Source: Desulfobacteraceae bacterium
Lineage (GTDB): Bacteria; Desulfobacterota; Desulfobacteria; Desulfobacterales; Desulfobacteraceae
Reading direction: 5' to 3'
Assembly: GCA_022712835.1 (NCBI GenBank)
Contig: JAFLJU010000108.1
Span: 1 to 13,489, forward strand
DNA length: 13,489 nucleotides
Positions 7,362 to 13,489 of the stretch are shown piece by piece. The notes under the pieces are model-generated. The model saw nothing but the letters and a program-made list of their open reading frames with translations, searched no databases and had not been told where the DNA came from. Numbering within the stretch: the stretch's first letter is position 1; every line of letters starts with the position of its first letter. A program made the translations under genes and the position numbers.

Positions 7362-8321
7362 CTATTTGGCTGCGTTTACCAGGGCTTTGATTTCTACCTC
7401 ACCATCCCTCATCATCTTAAACGTGCCGTCAGGTCCAAGATTGTGTGGTGCCACTGTCATGATGTTATAAAGGGCTTCTTTTAGACCATCAGAATTAATG
7501 GCATCGTCAAATACTTTGGCCAGAGCAGCTTTTGTATCAGCCGGTAGCCCTTTTGGCGCTGCAATATAAAAATAAGGTTCAAGGCTTAGGTCAAACCCGT
7601 TTTCGATCAGGGTCATGGCAGCGGGTGCATAGGAATGACGATCCTTGCTCAAGGAAGCAATGACTTTTAAGCCCCCGCTTTTTATATATTTAACATGGGC
7701 GCCGGCTGTGGCGGCAACCGAGACATGTCCGCCAAGGAGACTCTGGATCTGCTCGGCACCGCTTTTATGTTTAACGAACTTGAAATTTACACCGGCCTGC
7801 TGACCCACAGGACCCAAAACCATTTGCTGGGGTTTTGCATCAAATGCCACGGCAACTCCTTTTTGGGATTTTGCATAGTCCAGCAGTTCTTTTAAATTGT
7901 TAAAGGGGGCATCTTTTTTGGCAACCAAGGCTATTTCACCCCGGATAATGGTGGCTATATAATCAAAGCTGTCGATCTTGAACGGCAGTTTGTCACCACG
8001 GTGCGCAAGGTTGAGCAGAATGGGAAGGCTCACTCCAACACCCAGGGTCAACCCATCGGCTTTTTCTCTCATCAAGGTGGAAAACATGGCCACACCGCCA
8101 CCGCCAGGTTTATTTTCAACCACCACATTCCATCCGGTGTCTTCTTCAACCTTGGCTGCAATCAGACGACTTAAAATATCGACGGCTCCACCAGCGCCAA
8201 ATCCGACCTGAAGGGTAATGGAACTTTTGGGAGTCCATGTTTGAGCTTGAGCCTCACTCTGACCCAATACCGGCAAGAACAGCATACATACCAGTGTAAA
8301 ACCAATCACTAATTTTTTCAT
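7362..8321 (-). CDS. tctC: Periplasmic solute-binding protein, TctC (Bug) family, of the complete TTT transporter
   Basis: Captures a carboxylate in the periplasm and delivers it to TctAB. It has 319 residues with a Sec signal peptide: KK, a hydrophobic core, and AQA at 24-26 before the likely cleavage. Bug-family landmarks follow: PKSSITLQVGFGAGGAVDIL (the ligand-carboxylate loop), then the VVVENKPGGGG motif. ATG at 8319-8321 is chosen because it starts a proper signal peptide and has AGAGGGAAA just upstream. The open frame reaching 8453 would overlap the regulator gene and bury the signal peptide. It is first in the tctC-tctB-tctA order and lies downstream of a FadR-type regulator on the same strand. 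The ligand is unknown. Confidence 0.93.
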   Translation of the reverse strand: MKKLVIGFTLVCMLFLPVLGQSEAQAQTWTPKSSITLQVGFGAGGAVDILSRLIAAKVEEDTGWNVVVENKPGGGGVAMFSTLMREKADGLTLGVGVSLPILLNLAHRGDKLPFKIDSFDYIATIIRGEIALVAKKDAPFNNLKELLDYAKSQKGVAVAFDAKPQQMVLGPVGQQAGVNFKFVKHKSGAEQIQSLLGGHVSVAATAGAHVKYIKSGGLKVIASLSKDRHSYAPAAMTLIENGFDLSLEPYFYIAAPKGLPADTKAALAKVFDDAINSDGLKEALYNIMTVAPHNLGPDGTFKMMRDGEVEIKALVNAAK

Positions 8322-8397
8322 CTTGTTTCCCTCTAATGTTAAATGGTTATTGTGTGGACGCTTTCTTTCGCATATCATTTCATGGATATTGACAAGC

Positions 8398-8411
8398 TTA
8401 ACCCCGGTTAA
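8398..8411. promoter_or_regulatory. TTAACC-CC-GGTTAA palindrome before tctC, candidate operator
   Basis: A 14-bp palindrome with 6-bp perfect arms lies 77 bp upstream of the tctC start, in the 112-bp gap after the regulator gene. On the minus strand it is followed at once by TTGTCA (8390-8395), a fair -35, though no good -10 is seen at the right distance. Size and position suit a FadR/GntR dimer, but no second copy is visible near the regulator promoter. Confidence 0.4.
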
Positions 8412-8433
8412 CTCATTTTCCGTCTTCCTGAAA

Positions 8434-9162
8434 TCAATTTTGTTTTTTCTCAATCATTTTTCTTTTTTTGATTATTTCTTCCAGGGTATCAAAATGTCGG
8501 ACCATTATTTCATGGGCCTTTTTGTCATTTCGTTCTTTAATATATTTATAGAAAAGCCGGTTGTATTCGATATCTTTATTGGCCGTTTCAAAATCAGGTT
8601 CCTTGGCCAATACCTGCTGGAATACATTGACCAATGCTTCCATCAATGAACTGATAAACAGATTATGGCAGGCATCGGCAATCAGGCGATGAAAGCCAAT
8701 GGCCTTGGTCTGGTTGGGGTTACCATTTTCGATGGACGCCTCAATATCTTGTATGCATGCTTCCATGGCAGCCAGATCCGCATCTGTCCGCCGTTCGGCA
8801 GCAAGTTTAGCAAGGCCCGGTTCCAGGATCTGCCTGAATTCTGCTAAATCCTTCACTGTTACCCCGCCGAACAAAAAAGAGTTGGATACTACGTCCACCA
8901 TTTTTTCTGACCCGGGCTCGGCCACAAAGCTACCACCAAAAACACCCCGCTTTTTCTGGATCAAGCCTTCGGATTCCATTTCCCGTAAGGCTTCTCTTGT
9001 AGACACCTTGCTCACACCGTATTGTTTCGCTATCTCTACTTCCGGTGGAAACTTATCTCCCGGTTTAAAATGACCATCCAGTATACCCTGTTTCAATATG
9101 GTTTTGATCTGATCGGAGATTCTCTCCTTGGTGATTTTTGCCGCTTGCAGTGCTTTGACCAT
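8434..9162 (-). CDS. GntR-family transcriptional regulator, FadR subfamily (FCD domain)
   Basis: A 242-residue DNA-binding regulator. Residues 11-80 form the winged helix (SDQIKTILKQGILDG, then PPEVEIAKQYGVSKVSTREALREMESEGLI and a GGSFV wing); about 100-230 form the all-helical FCD ligand-binding domain. FCD domains usually bind a metal through Asp and three His. Here H158 (in FHRLIADACHN) and H223 remain, but the Asp position appears to be Ala154 and the EH His appears to be Tyr200, so metal binding may be lost (inference from family pattern). AAAGGAAATAC precedes the ATG. It lies upstream of tctCBA in the same direction and probably controls that operon in response to the transported acid. 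It may be cotranscribed with tctC. Confidence 0.92.
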   Translation of the reverse strand: MVKALQAAKITKERISDQIKTILKQGILDGHFKPGDKFPPEVEIAKQYGVSKVSTREALREMESEGLIQKKRGVFGGSFVAEPGSEKMVDVVSNSFLFGGVTVKDLAEFRQILEPGLAKLAAERRTDADLAAMEACIQDIEASIENGNPNQTKAIGFHRLIADACHNLFISSLMEALVNVFQQVLAKEPDFETANKDIEYNRLFYKYIKERNDKKAHEIMVRHFDTLEEIIKKRKMIEKKQN

Positions 9163-9232
9163 GTATTTCCTTTTGGATCGTTTTACAGCAACCGTGTCTA
9201 ATTGCCTTTTGGTCTTATTTTTAGGGTGGGCT

Positions 9233-9262
9233 AAAAGTTAGTTTTTTAAAAGTTAGTTTTTT
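9233..9262. repeat. Two adjacent copies of a 15-bp direct repeat at the regulator promoter
   Basis: AAAAGTTAGTTTTTT occurs at 9233-9247 and again, identically and without a gap, at 9248-9262. The pair covers the predicted start of transcription of the GntR regulator. Such repeats could be binding sites for autoregulation, or a simple recent duplication. Confidence 0.8.
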
Positions 9263-9263
9263 A

Positions 9264-9307
9264 GTAAAACCAAAGACTAAACGCTTTGTCAAGTTTTTTA
9301 TAAAAAA
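9264..9307 (-). promoter_or_regulatory. Promoter of the FadR-type regulator with AT-rich UP-like element
   Basis: On the minus strand TTGACA (9287-9292, perfect) is followed after 17 bp by TTTTAC (9264-9269, weak -10). Directly upstream of the -35 is the perfect palindrome TTTTTTATAAAAAA (9294-9307), a typical UP-element-like A/T block. Transcription would start near 9257, inside the 15-bp direct repeats. Confidence 0.55.
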
Positions 9308-9385
9308 TTTCGTAATAATCTACAGGCACTTATCCGGATAGCACTGACTCGGTGGTGGGATATTTCAACGATTCAAAAAAACAAC

Positions 9386-9415
9386 TTGACATATTGCAAA
9401 CGTTTGCAATATGTT
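9386..9415 (+). promoter_or_regulatory. Promoter of the LacI-type regulator with embedded operator
   Basis: TTGACA (9386-9391) and TATGTT (9410-9415) are separated by 18 bp. The spacer is filled by a LacI-type operator, so bound repressor would exclude RNA polymerase. The predicted transcript starts near 9422, directly before the ribosome binding site AAGGAGA (9427-9433). Confidence 0.65.
9389..9414. promoter_or_regulatory. LacI-type operator O1, 26-bp perfect palindrome
   Basis: The half-site ACATATTGCAAAC (9389-9401) is followed by its exact reverse complement. The centre, TGCAAACGTTTGCA, has the CpG dyad typical of LacI/PurR/CcpA operators, where the hinge-helix leucine inserts. It lies in the promoter of the LacI-family gene itself and recurs before the downstream operon, indicating negative autoregulation. 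Confidence 0.85.
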
Positions 9416-9438
9416 GTGTCCAACCAAAGGAGAGCCAG

Positions 9439-10464
9439 ATGGTAAGTAATGCACCAACCATAAAAGACGTGGCCTTAAAAGCAGGGGTTTCTTACTCCAC
9501 GGTTTCCCGCGCCATCAATGGGAAAAAAGGCGTTAAGCCTGAAATCCGGGAACGGGTGCTCAAAATTGCCAGCGAACTTAATTATTTCCCTCATTCATCG
9601 GCAAAGGCCCTGGTGCAAAAACGTGTGGGCGTCATTGGTGTGATTATCCCAAGAACTAGTGAGTTTGCATTTCAGAATCCATTTTATTCCAATGCCCTTT
9701 TAGGGCTCAGTACCATTGCCAATGCCCATGAATATCAACTCATGCTCTCCATCAATAATCAGGTGGATATTGCCTCTCTTTATTATCGGAGGCAGGTGGA
9801 CGGCATTATCGTCATTGCCAATCGTATCCATGATAACACGCTAATCAAGCTCTATGAAGATGGCATTCCCGTGGTTGCCGTTCCGGGTTTTCCCCCGGGT
9901 TCGGGCATTGCCATTCCCAGTGTCAATTCGGAAAATTCCAAAAGCGTGTACCGTGCTGTCAGTTATCTTATGGGATTGGGGCACCGGAGAATCGGTTTCA
10001 TAATAGGAAAAATGGATTCCTGGTACTCCATTGAACGACTGGCTGCCTTTAAAAAAGTGTTTGCCGACAAAGGGCTTGAGTGTGATGAAAGCCTTATCAG
10101 GGAAAGTGATTTTTCAAAAACGGCCGGATACAGTTTCATGGGTCAGCTTCTGGATCTGGATCAGCCACCCACAAGCGTCATCTGCATGAATGACACCATT
10201 ACACTCGGGGCTCTGCACCAGATTCACAGCAGAAATTTAAAAGTTCCAGACGACATATCGGTTCTTGCCATTGGATGTTCAGACATGTACGAGTTGTTCA
10301 ATCCTCCGCTGACAACCATTAAAACCCCTGTGATTGAGATCGGTAAAACAGCGGCAAAACTATTGATCAAAGCCATTGAAAAGGGCAGTTGTGATGAAGG
10401 ACAAATCATTCTTCCATCTGATCTTATCATCAGGGAATCAACTGGGAACTGCCCCATCAGATGA
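9439..10464 (+). CDS. LacI-family transcriptional regulator
   Basis: A 341-residue ligand-responsive repressor. The N-terminus is a LacI helix-turn-helix (TIKDVALKAGVSYSTVSRAIN, about 7-27), followed by the hinge helix HSSAKALVQKR, whose Leu should insert at the central CpG of the operator. Residues about 60-335 are the periplasmic-binding-protein-like sensor (VGVIGVIIPR, VDGIIVIA, GHRRIGFI, TSVICMNDTITLGAL). I take ATG 9439-9441, with AAGGAGA just upstream and HTH spacing as in the family; the open frame from 9352 would include the promoter and operator. Both operators and the downstream operon point to control of the beta-keto acid cleavage genes. The effector is unknown, probably the substrate or its CoA product. 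Confidence 0.94.
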   Translation: MVSNAPTIKDVALKAGVSYSTVSRAINGKKGVKPEIRERVLKIASELNYFPHSSAKALVQKRVGVIGVIIPRTSEFAFQNPFYSNALLGLSTIANAHEYQLMLSINNQVDIASLYYRRQVDGIIVIANRIHDNTLIKLYEDGIPVVAVPGFPPGSGIAIPSVNSENSKSVYRAVSYLMGLGHRRIGFIIGKMDSWYSIERLAAFKKVFADKGLECDESLIRESDFSKTAGYSFMGQLLDLDQPPTSVICMNDTITLGALHQIHSRNLKVPDDISVLAIGCSDMYELFNPPLTTIKTPVIEIGKTAAKLLIKAIEKGSCDEGQIILPSDLIIRESTGNCPIR

Positions 10465-10535
10465 TGGGTTGACATGGGATGTTGATGCCTGCCATGGTGG
10501 CAAATAAGCTATGAAGTTTTTTTTTGATGTATTTA

Positions 10536-10549
10536 TGCAAACGTTTGCA
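10536..10549. promoter_or_regulatory. LacI-type operator O2 before the catabolic operon
   Basis: TGCAAACGTTTGCA, a perfect 14-bp palindrome identical to the core of O1, lies 57 bp before the BKACE start. A plausible -10, TAAAAT (10553-10558), sits just downstream with a poor -35 (TATTTA, 10530-10535), so the operator would again lie inside the core promoter. The 142-bp gap after the LacI gene also has a nine-T run (10517-10525) but no convincing stem directly before it. Confidence 0.82.
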
Positions 10550-10606
10550 GTTTAAAATTATTGAGTTGACACTAATATTGAGGATGCCAAAAAGAGGAGC
10601 AACACT

Positions 10607-11473
10607 ATGGATTACAAGATCCCAGATAATAAAGTTATCATTACCGTGGCGCAGACTGGGGCTATCACTAACAAGAAGCTCAATCCCAATGTACCGGAAC
10701 AACCCGATGAAATCGCTGAATCTGCACTTGCCTGTTACAATGAAGGCGCTGCAATTTGCCATATTCATGCCAGGGATCTCCAGGGAGAAAACAGCTCGGA
10801 CATTGATGTTTTTAATGACATCCACCAGCGGATCCGGGCGATCTGTCCCATGATTATCCAGGACAGTACCGGCGGAGGTCCAAATCTGACCCAGGAAGAA
10901 CGAATTCAATGCCTCCAAGCCGGCCCGGAAATGGCCTCCCTAAACATGGGAAGCCTCATGCGTGTTTCCGGACCTTACAAGGGAATCCCCTGGTCAAATA
11001 TGCCTGATGAAATTGATTATTACGTGGATGAGATGAATAAACGCGGCATCAAGCCGGAGATGGAAATTTACAATCATGCAATGCTCCAGGATGTCCGTCG
11101 TCTGATTAAGGATGGGCGCATCCAGAAACCCTATGGCATCAACATTGTCCTTGGCATGCGTTACCAAGGCGCAGAGCCTGCAACCCCGGATACCCTTGTG
11201 TCCCTTGTGCGCCAATTACCCCCCGGCAGCATTTTTAACTGTACCAATGTGGGGGCTGCCCAGACCCGCATGGCAACCCTGGGGATGGTTCTTGGCGGTT
11301 GCGTGCGTGTCGGCCTTGAAGATAATATTTATTACACAAAGGGCGAACTAGCCTCATCCAATGCCCAGCTGGTGGCCCGTATCGTTCGAATTGCCAAAGA
11401 GCTTGGAAAAGAGCCGGCAACACCGGACGAGGCGCGGGAGTATCTGGGGCTCACCCCAAGGAGCTGTAATTAA
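10607..11473 (+). CDS. Beta-keto acid cleavage enzyme (BKACE, DUF849 family)
   Basis: The family catalyses a Zn-dependent, retro-Claisen-type exchange: a 3-keto acid plus acetyl-CoA gives acetoacetate plus a new acyl-CoA. The founding member is 3-keto-5-aminohexanoate cleavage enzyme (Kce). In this 288-residue protein the metal ligands are visible as H52 and H54 in CHIHARD and E238 in VGLEDN, with STGGG at 87-91 and MASLNMGS at 109-116 matching family active-site strands. The position of Kce Glu14, which binds the substrate ammonium group, appears to be Ile20 here (TGAI versus TGAE, recalled alignment), so the substrate is probably not an amino acid. GAGGAG (10594-10599) precedes the ATG. It is first in the operon and 24 bp before a dehydrogenase that could make its 3-keto substrate. 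The exact substrate is unknown. Confidence 0.93.
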   Translation: MDYKIPDNKVIITVAQTGAITNKKLNPNVPEQPDEIAESALACYNEGAAICHIHARDLQGENSSDIDVFNDIHQRIRAICPMIIQDSTGGGPNLTQEERIQCLQAGPEMASLNMGSLMRVSGPYKGIPWSNMPDEIDYYVDEMNKRGIKPEMEIYNHAMLQDVRRLIKDGRIQKPYGINIVLGMRYQGAEPATPDTLVSLVRQLPPGSIFNCTNVGAAQTRMATLGMVLGGCVRVGLEDNIYYTKGELASSNAQLVARIVRIAKELGKEPATPDEAREYLGLTPRSCN

Positions 11474-11497
11474 TAAAACCACAGGAGCAAAATTTTC

Positions 11498-12463
11498 ATG
11501 CAGACCCATAAAAACACCACCATTGCCGTTATCGGCTTAGGAACCATGGGGCCGGGAATGGCCCTGGAATTTGCCCGGGCCGGATACCAGGTGATTGGAT
11601 TTGACTTAAAACCTGCGGCAGTGGCCGCAAGTCGGAAAATTGTGGATGCTACGTTGGCGACCCTGGTGGAAGCAGGCCATATGAGTTCTGATGACACCGG
11701 AGTCGTCAGGCAAAGTATTTCTTACACCGATTCTGTTGAATCTGCCGTGAAAAATGCCTGGATCACGATTGAAGCTGTCAGTGAAAACTATGCCATCAAA
11801 CAATCTGTTTTTGAAGAAATCGATTGCCATGCCCCAGCCGACAGCATGATTTGGAGCAATACCTCCACCCTGAATATTTTTGAAGTGGTGCCGGCAGCAA
11901 GGCTTTCCAGGACCCTCATCGCTCATTGGTTTGCTCCTCCCCACATTATTCCGCTGGTGGAGGTGGTCAAGGGCGAACAGACTTCAACACAGACGGTTGA
12001 CACGACAGTGTCCCTCCTGAAAGATCTGAATAAACGTCCCATTGTTATTGAAAAATATCTTCCCGGTTTCATCATCAACCGAATATTGCGAAACCTTGGA
12101 CGAGAAGCATTCTTTTTGCTGGACAACGGTTACATCAATAAAGAAGATCTGGATCTTGCCGTCAAAGCCAGTATCGCGCCGAGGATGATGATCCTGGGAC
12201 TGATACAGCGCTATGATTTCACCGGCTTGGACCTGAGTGCCAGGAATCTTCTGGACGAAAATTTCTTTGATCCACCCGTTGATAATAAGCCCGCATCCCT
12301 GCAGGAAAATATTGATGCAGGGAACCTGGGTGTCAAATCTGGTCGTGGTTTTTATGACTACGGGGACCGGGATTTGACCGATATTTTAAACGACCGGGAT
12401 AGGTATCTGCTCAAGGTGATGGACAGCCTGCAGTTCTGCCTTGAAAAAGACCGGCTCGTGTGA
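11498..12463 (+). CDS. 3-hydroxyacyl-CoA-dehydrogenase-family NAD-dependent dehydrogenase
   Basis: Probably oxidises a 3-hydroxy acid or its CoA ester to the 3-keto form. Its 321 residues begin with a Rossmann fold: GLGTMGPG (13-20), with D36 at the end of the second strand favouring NAD over NADP. Catalytic features are SNTS (120-123), H143 in HWFAPPHIIPLVEVV and E155, followed by GFIINRI and the all-helical C-terminal domain with SGRGFYDYG near the end. The HWFAPP variant in place of HFFNP is common in members that act on free 3-hydroxy acids, such as carnitine- or gulonate-type dehydrogenases, rather than on fatty acyl-CoA (family knowledge, moderate certainty). The position next to BKACE supports this. 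CAGGAG (11482-11487) lies ten bases before the ATG. Confidence 0.92.
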   Translation: MQTHKNTTIAVIGLGTMGPGMALEFARAGYQVIGFDLKPAAVAASRKIVDATLATLVEAGHMSSDDTGVVRQSISYTDSVESAVKNAWITIEAVSENYAIKQSVFEEIDCHAPADSMIWSNTSTLNIFEVVPAARLSRTLIAHWFAPPHIIPLVEVVKGEQTSTQTVDTTVSLLKDLNKRPIVIEKYLPGFIINRILRNLGREAFFLLDNGYINKEDLDLAVKASIAPRMMILGLIQRYDFTGLDLSARNLLDENFFDPPVDNKPASLQENIDAGNLGVKSGRGFYDYGDRDLTDILNDRDRYLLKVMDSLQFCLEKDRLV

Positions 12464-12512
12464 CAAAAACCTGGCGATAACCGCCTCATTAACTTAACAA
12501 GGAGATCATGGT

Positions 12513-13484
12513 ATGAAATCACAAAAAGCTTTATTCTCACTGGTGCTCGGTCTGATGATGGTCGTATTTTTCAGCTTCCAGGCCTGGGCCGATAGCTATC
12601 CTTCAAAACCAATTAATCTTTACATTCCTTATTCAGGCGGCGGCACCACCGATGTTACTGCCCGCCTTTTAACCAACATGGCCCAGAAATATTTTCCAAC
12701 ACCCCTTGTCTGCACCAACAAGGCTGGCGGTGGTTCCTCCCTGATGCACGAACTCATTGCAAACGCAAAACCTGATGGCTACACCCTGGGTGTTATGGTG
12801 ACGGCTGGCCTGACTCGAATTCCTTTTCTCCGTAAGGTCAACTACGACCCGATGAACGATTTTACGCCCATTATGCTTTATGGACTCTATCAGCATGGTC
12901 TGTGCGTCAAGGCAGACAGCCCCTGGCAGACCTTTGAGGAATTCATCGCCTATGCCAAGGCCAATCCTAATAAGGTCACCTATTCAACCGCCGGTACTGG
13001 ATCAGGACAGCATCTGGTCATGGAGTACCTGGCGGCTAAAGAGGGGATCAAGTGGACTCATATTCCTTACAAAGGTGGTGTCAATGCCGTAACAGCCTGT
13101 CTTGGTGGCCATGTTACCGCAACTTCCCAGGCTACAGAATGGAAATCCTATGTTCAGGCCGGCCAGATGAGGCTTCTTGCTGTTTACGGCGTTAAACGCA
13201 TTGAAAGTTTTCCCGAAGTCAGAACCCTGAAAGAAATCGGTTACGATTATGCTCTGGTATCGGGCATGGGTATTGTCGGTCCCAAGGGTTTGCCCCAGGA
13301 CGTGGTTAAAAAAATTGGGGATGCATTTGGTGTAGCATGCCAGGACAAAGGTTTTCTCAAGCAGTTCAAGAAAATGGATCTGCTTCCGTACTACCTTAAT
13401 CAGCAGGAGCTTGCAGATTTCCTGGAAAAAGATTATGCCCTCAAAAAAGACCTGATCAATCGGATTGGTCTGGCAAAAAAATAA
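12513..13484 (+). CDS. Second periplasmic solute-binding protein, TctC (Bug) family
   Basis: Binds a carboxylate in the periplasm. It has 323 residues with a signal peptide ending AWA (24-26) before DSYPSKPINLYIPYSGGGTTDV, the Bug ligand loop. NKAGGGSS, KPDGYTLG, YSTAGTGSGQH and HIPYKGGVNAV are further family motifs, clearer than in the tctC at 7362-8321, and the two proteins differ substantially. It is 49 bp after the dehydrogenase, with AAGGAGA (12499-12505) upstream, and is under the LacI-type operator. No permease follows before the window ends, five bases after its stop. It may use a TctAB pair encoded beyond the right edge or the tctBA on the left. An ATG at 12508 is followed in frame by GTA TGA and cannot be the start. 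Confidence 0.92.
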   Translation: MKSQKALFSLVLGLMMVVFFSFQAWADSYPSKPINLYIPYSGGGTTDVTARLLTNMAQKYFPTPLVCTNKAGGGSSLMHELIANAKPDGYTLGVMVTAGLTRIPFLRKVNYDPMNDFTPIMLYGLYQHGLCVKADSPWQTFEEFIAYAKANPNKVTYSTAGTGSGQHLVMEYLAAKEGIKWTHIPYKGGVNAVTACLGGHVTATSQATEWKSYVQAGQMRLLAVYGVKRIESFPEVRTLKEIGYDYALVSGMGIVGPKGLPQDVVKKIGDAFGVACQDKGFLKQFKKMDLLPYYLNQQELADFLEKDYALKKDLINRIGLAKK

Positions 13485-13489
13485 TTGAT

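Noticed and set aside
8322..8453. N-terminal extension of the first TctC protein to 8453
   Set aside because: It would bury the signal peptide and overlap the regulator gene; ATG 8319-8321 has a good ribosome binding site.
9352..9438. Upstream start for the LacI-type regulator
   Set aside because: The extension covers the promoter and operator and adds residues before the HTH that the family lacks.
10478..10525. Intrinsic terminator after the LacI-type gene (TGCC/GGCA stem and a nine-T run)
   Set aside because: The stem is short and about 15 bases separate it from the T-run, so it is not a convincing terminator.

Overview
The window suggests an anaerobic, mid-GC bacterium of the Desulfobacterota, most likely a Desulfobacteraceae-like sulfate reducer. 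This rests on a selenocysteine-containing exported formate dehydrogenase, a thioredoxin/thioredoxin reductase pair with a CPHC active site, tripartite tricarboxylate (TTT) transporters and strong AAGGAGG-type ribosome binding sites. The assignment is an inference from gene content, not from a marker gene.

Left part, minus strand (1-5225). The catalytic subunit of a Tat-exported formate dehydrogenase is cut by the left edge. It has an in-frame UGA (selenocysteine, codon 192) followed by a SECIS-like hairpin. Its 320-bp upstream gap is unusually structured: a full-consensus sigma70 promoter, 11-nt tandem repeats carrying anti-Shine-Dalgarno CCTCC motifs, a 14-bp inverted repeat and a second promoter. 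Further upstream are an atypical trxB-like flavoprotein, a small CPHC thioredoxin and a cytoplasmic sulfatase-superfamily hydrolase with Thr at the usual formylglycine (Cys) position.

Middle, minus strand (5342-9162). A FadR-type GntR regulator is followed by a complete TTT transporter in the order tctC-tctB-tctA. There are two candidate operator regions: 15-bp tandem repeats at the regulator's own promoter and a TTAACC/GGTTAA palindrome before tctC.

Right part, plus strand (9439-13484). A LacI-family regulator is followed by a three-gene operon: a beta-keto acid cleavage enzyme (BKACE/DUF849), a 3-hydroxyacyl-CoA-dehydrogenase-fold dehydrogenase and a second, orphan TctC binding protein. 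The same LacI-type palindrome, TGCAAACGTTTGCA, lies in the regulator's promoter and again just before the operon. The circuit is therefore readable: the regulator controls itself and the catabolic genes.

Working model (inference): the two divergent clusters import and degrade a small organic acid. TctC proteins bind it, TctAB brings it in, the dehydrogenase oxidises a 3-hydroxy acid to a 3-keto acid, and BKACE splits this with acetyl-CoA into acetoacetate and a new acyl-CoA. The substrate cannot be read from the sequence. No tRNA, rRNA, CRISPR array, transposase or integrase is visible.
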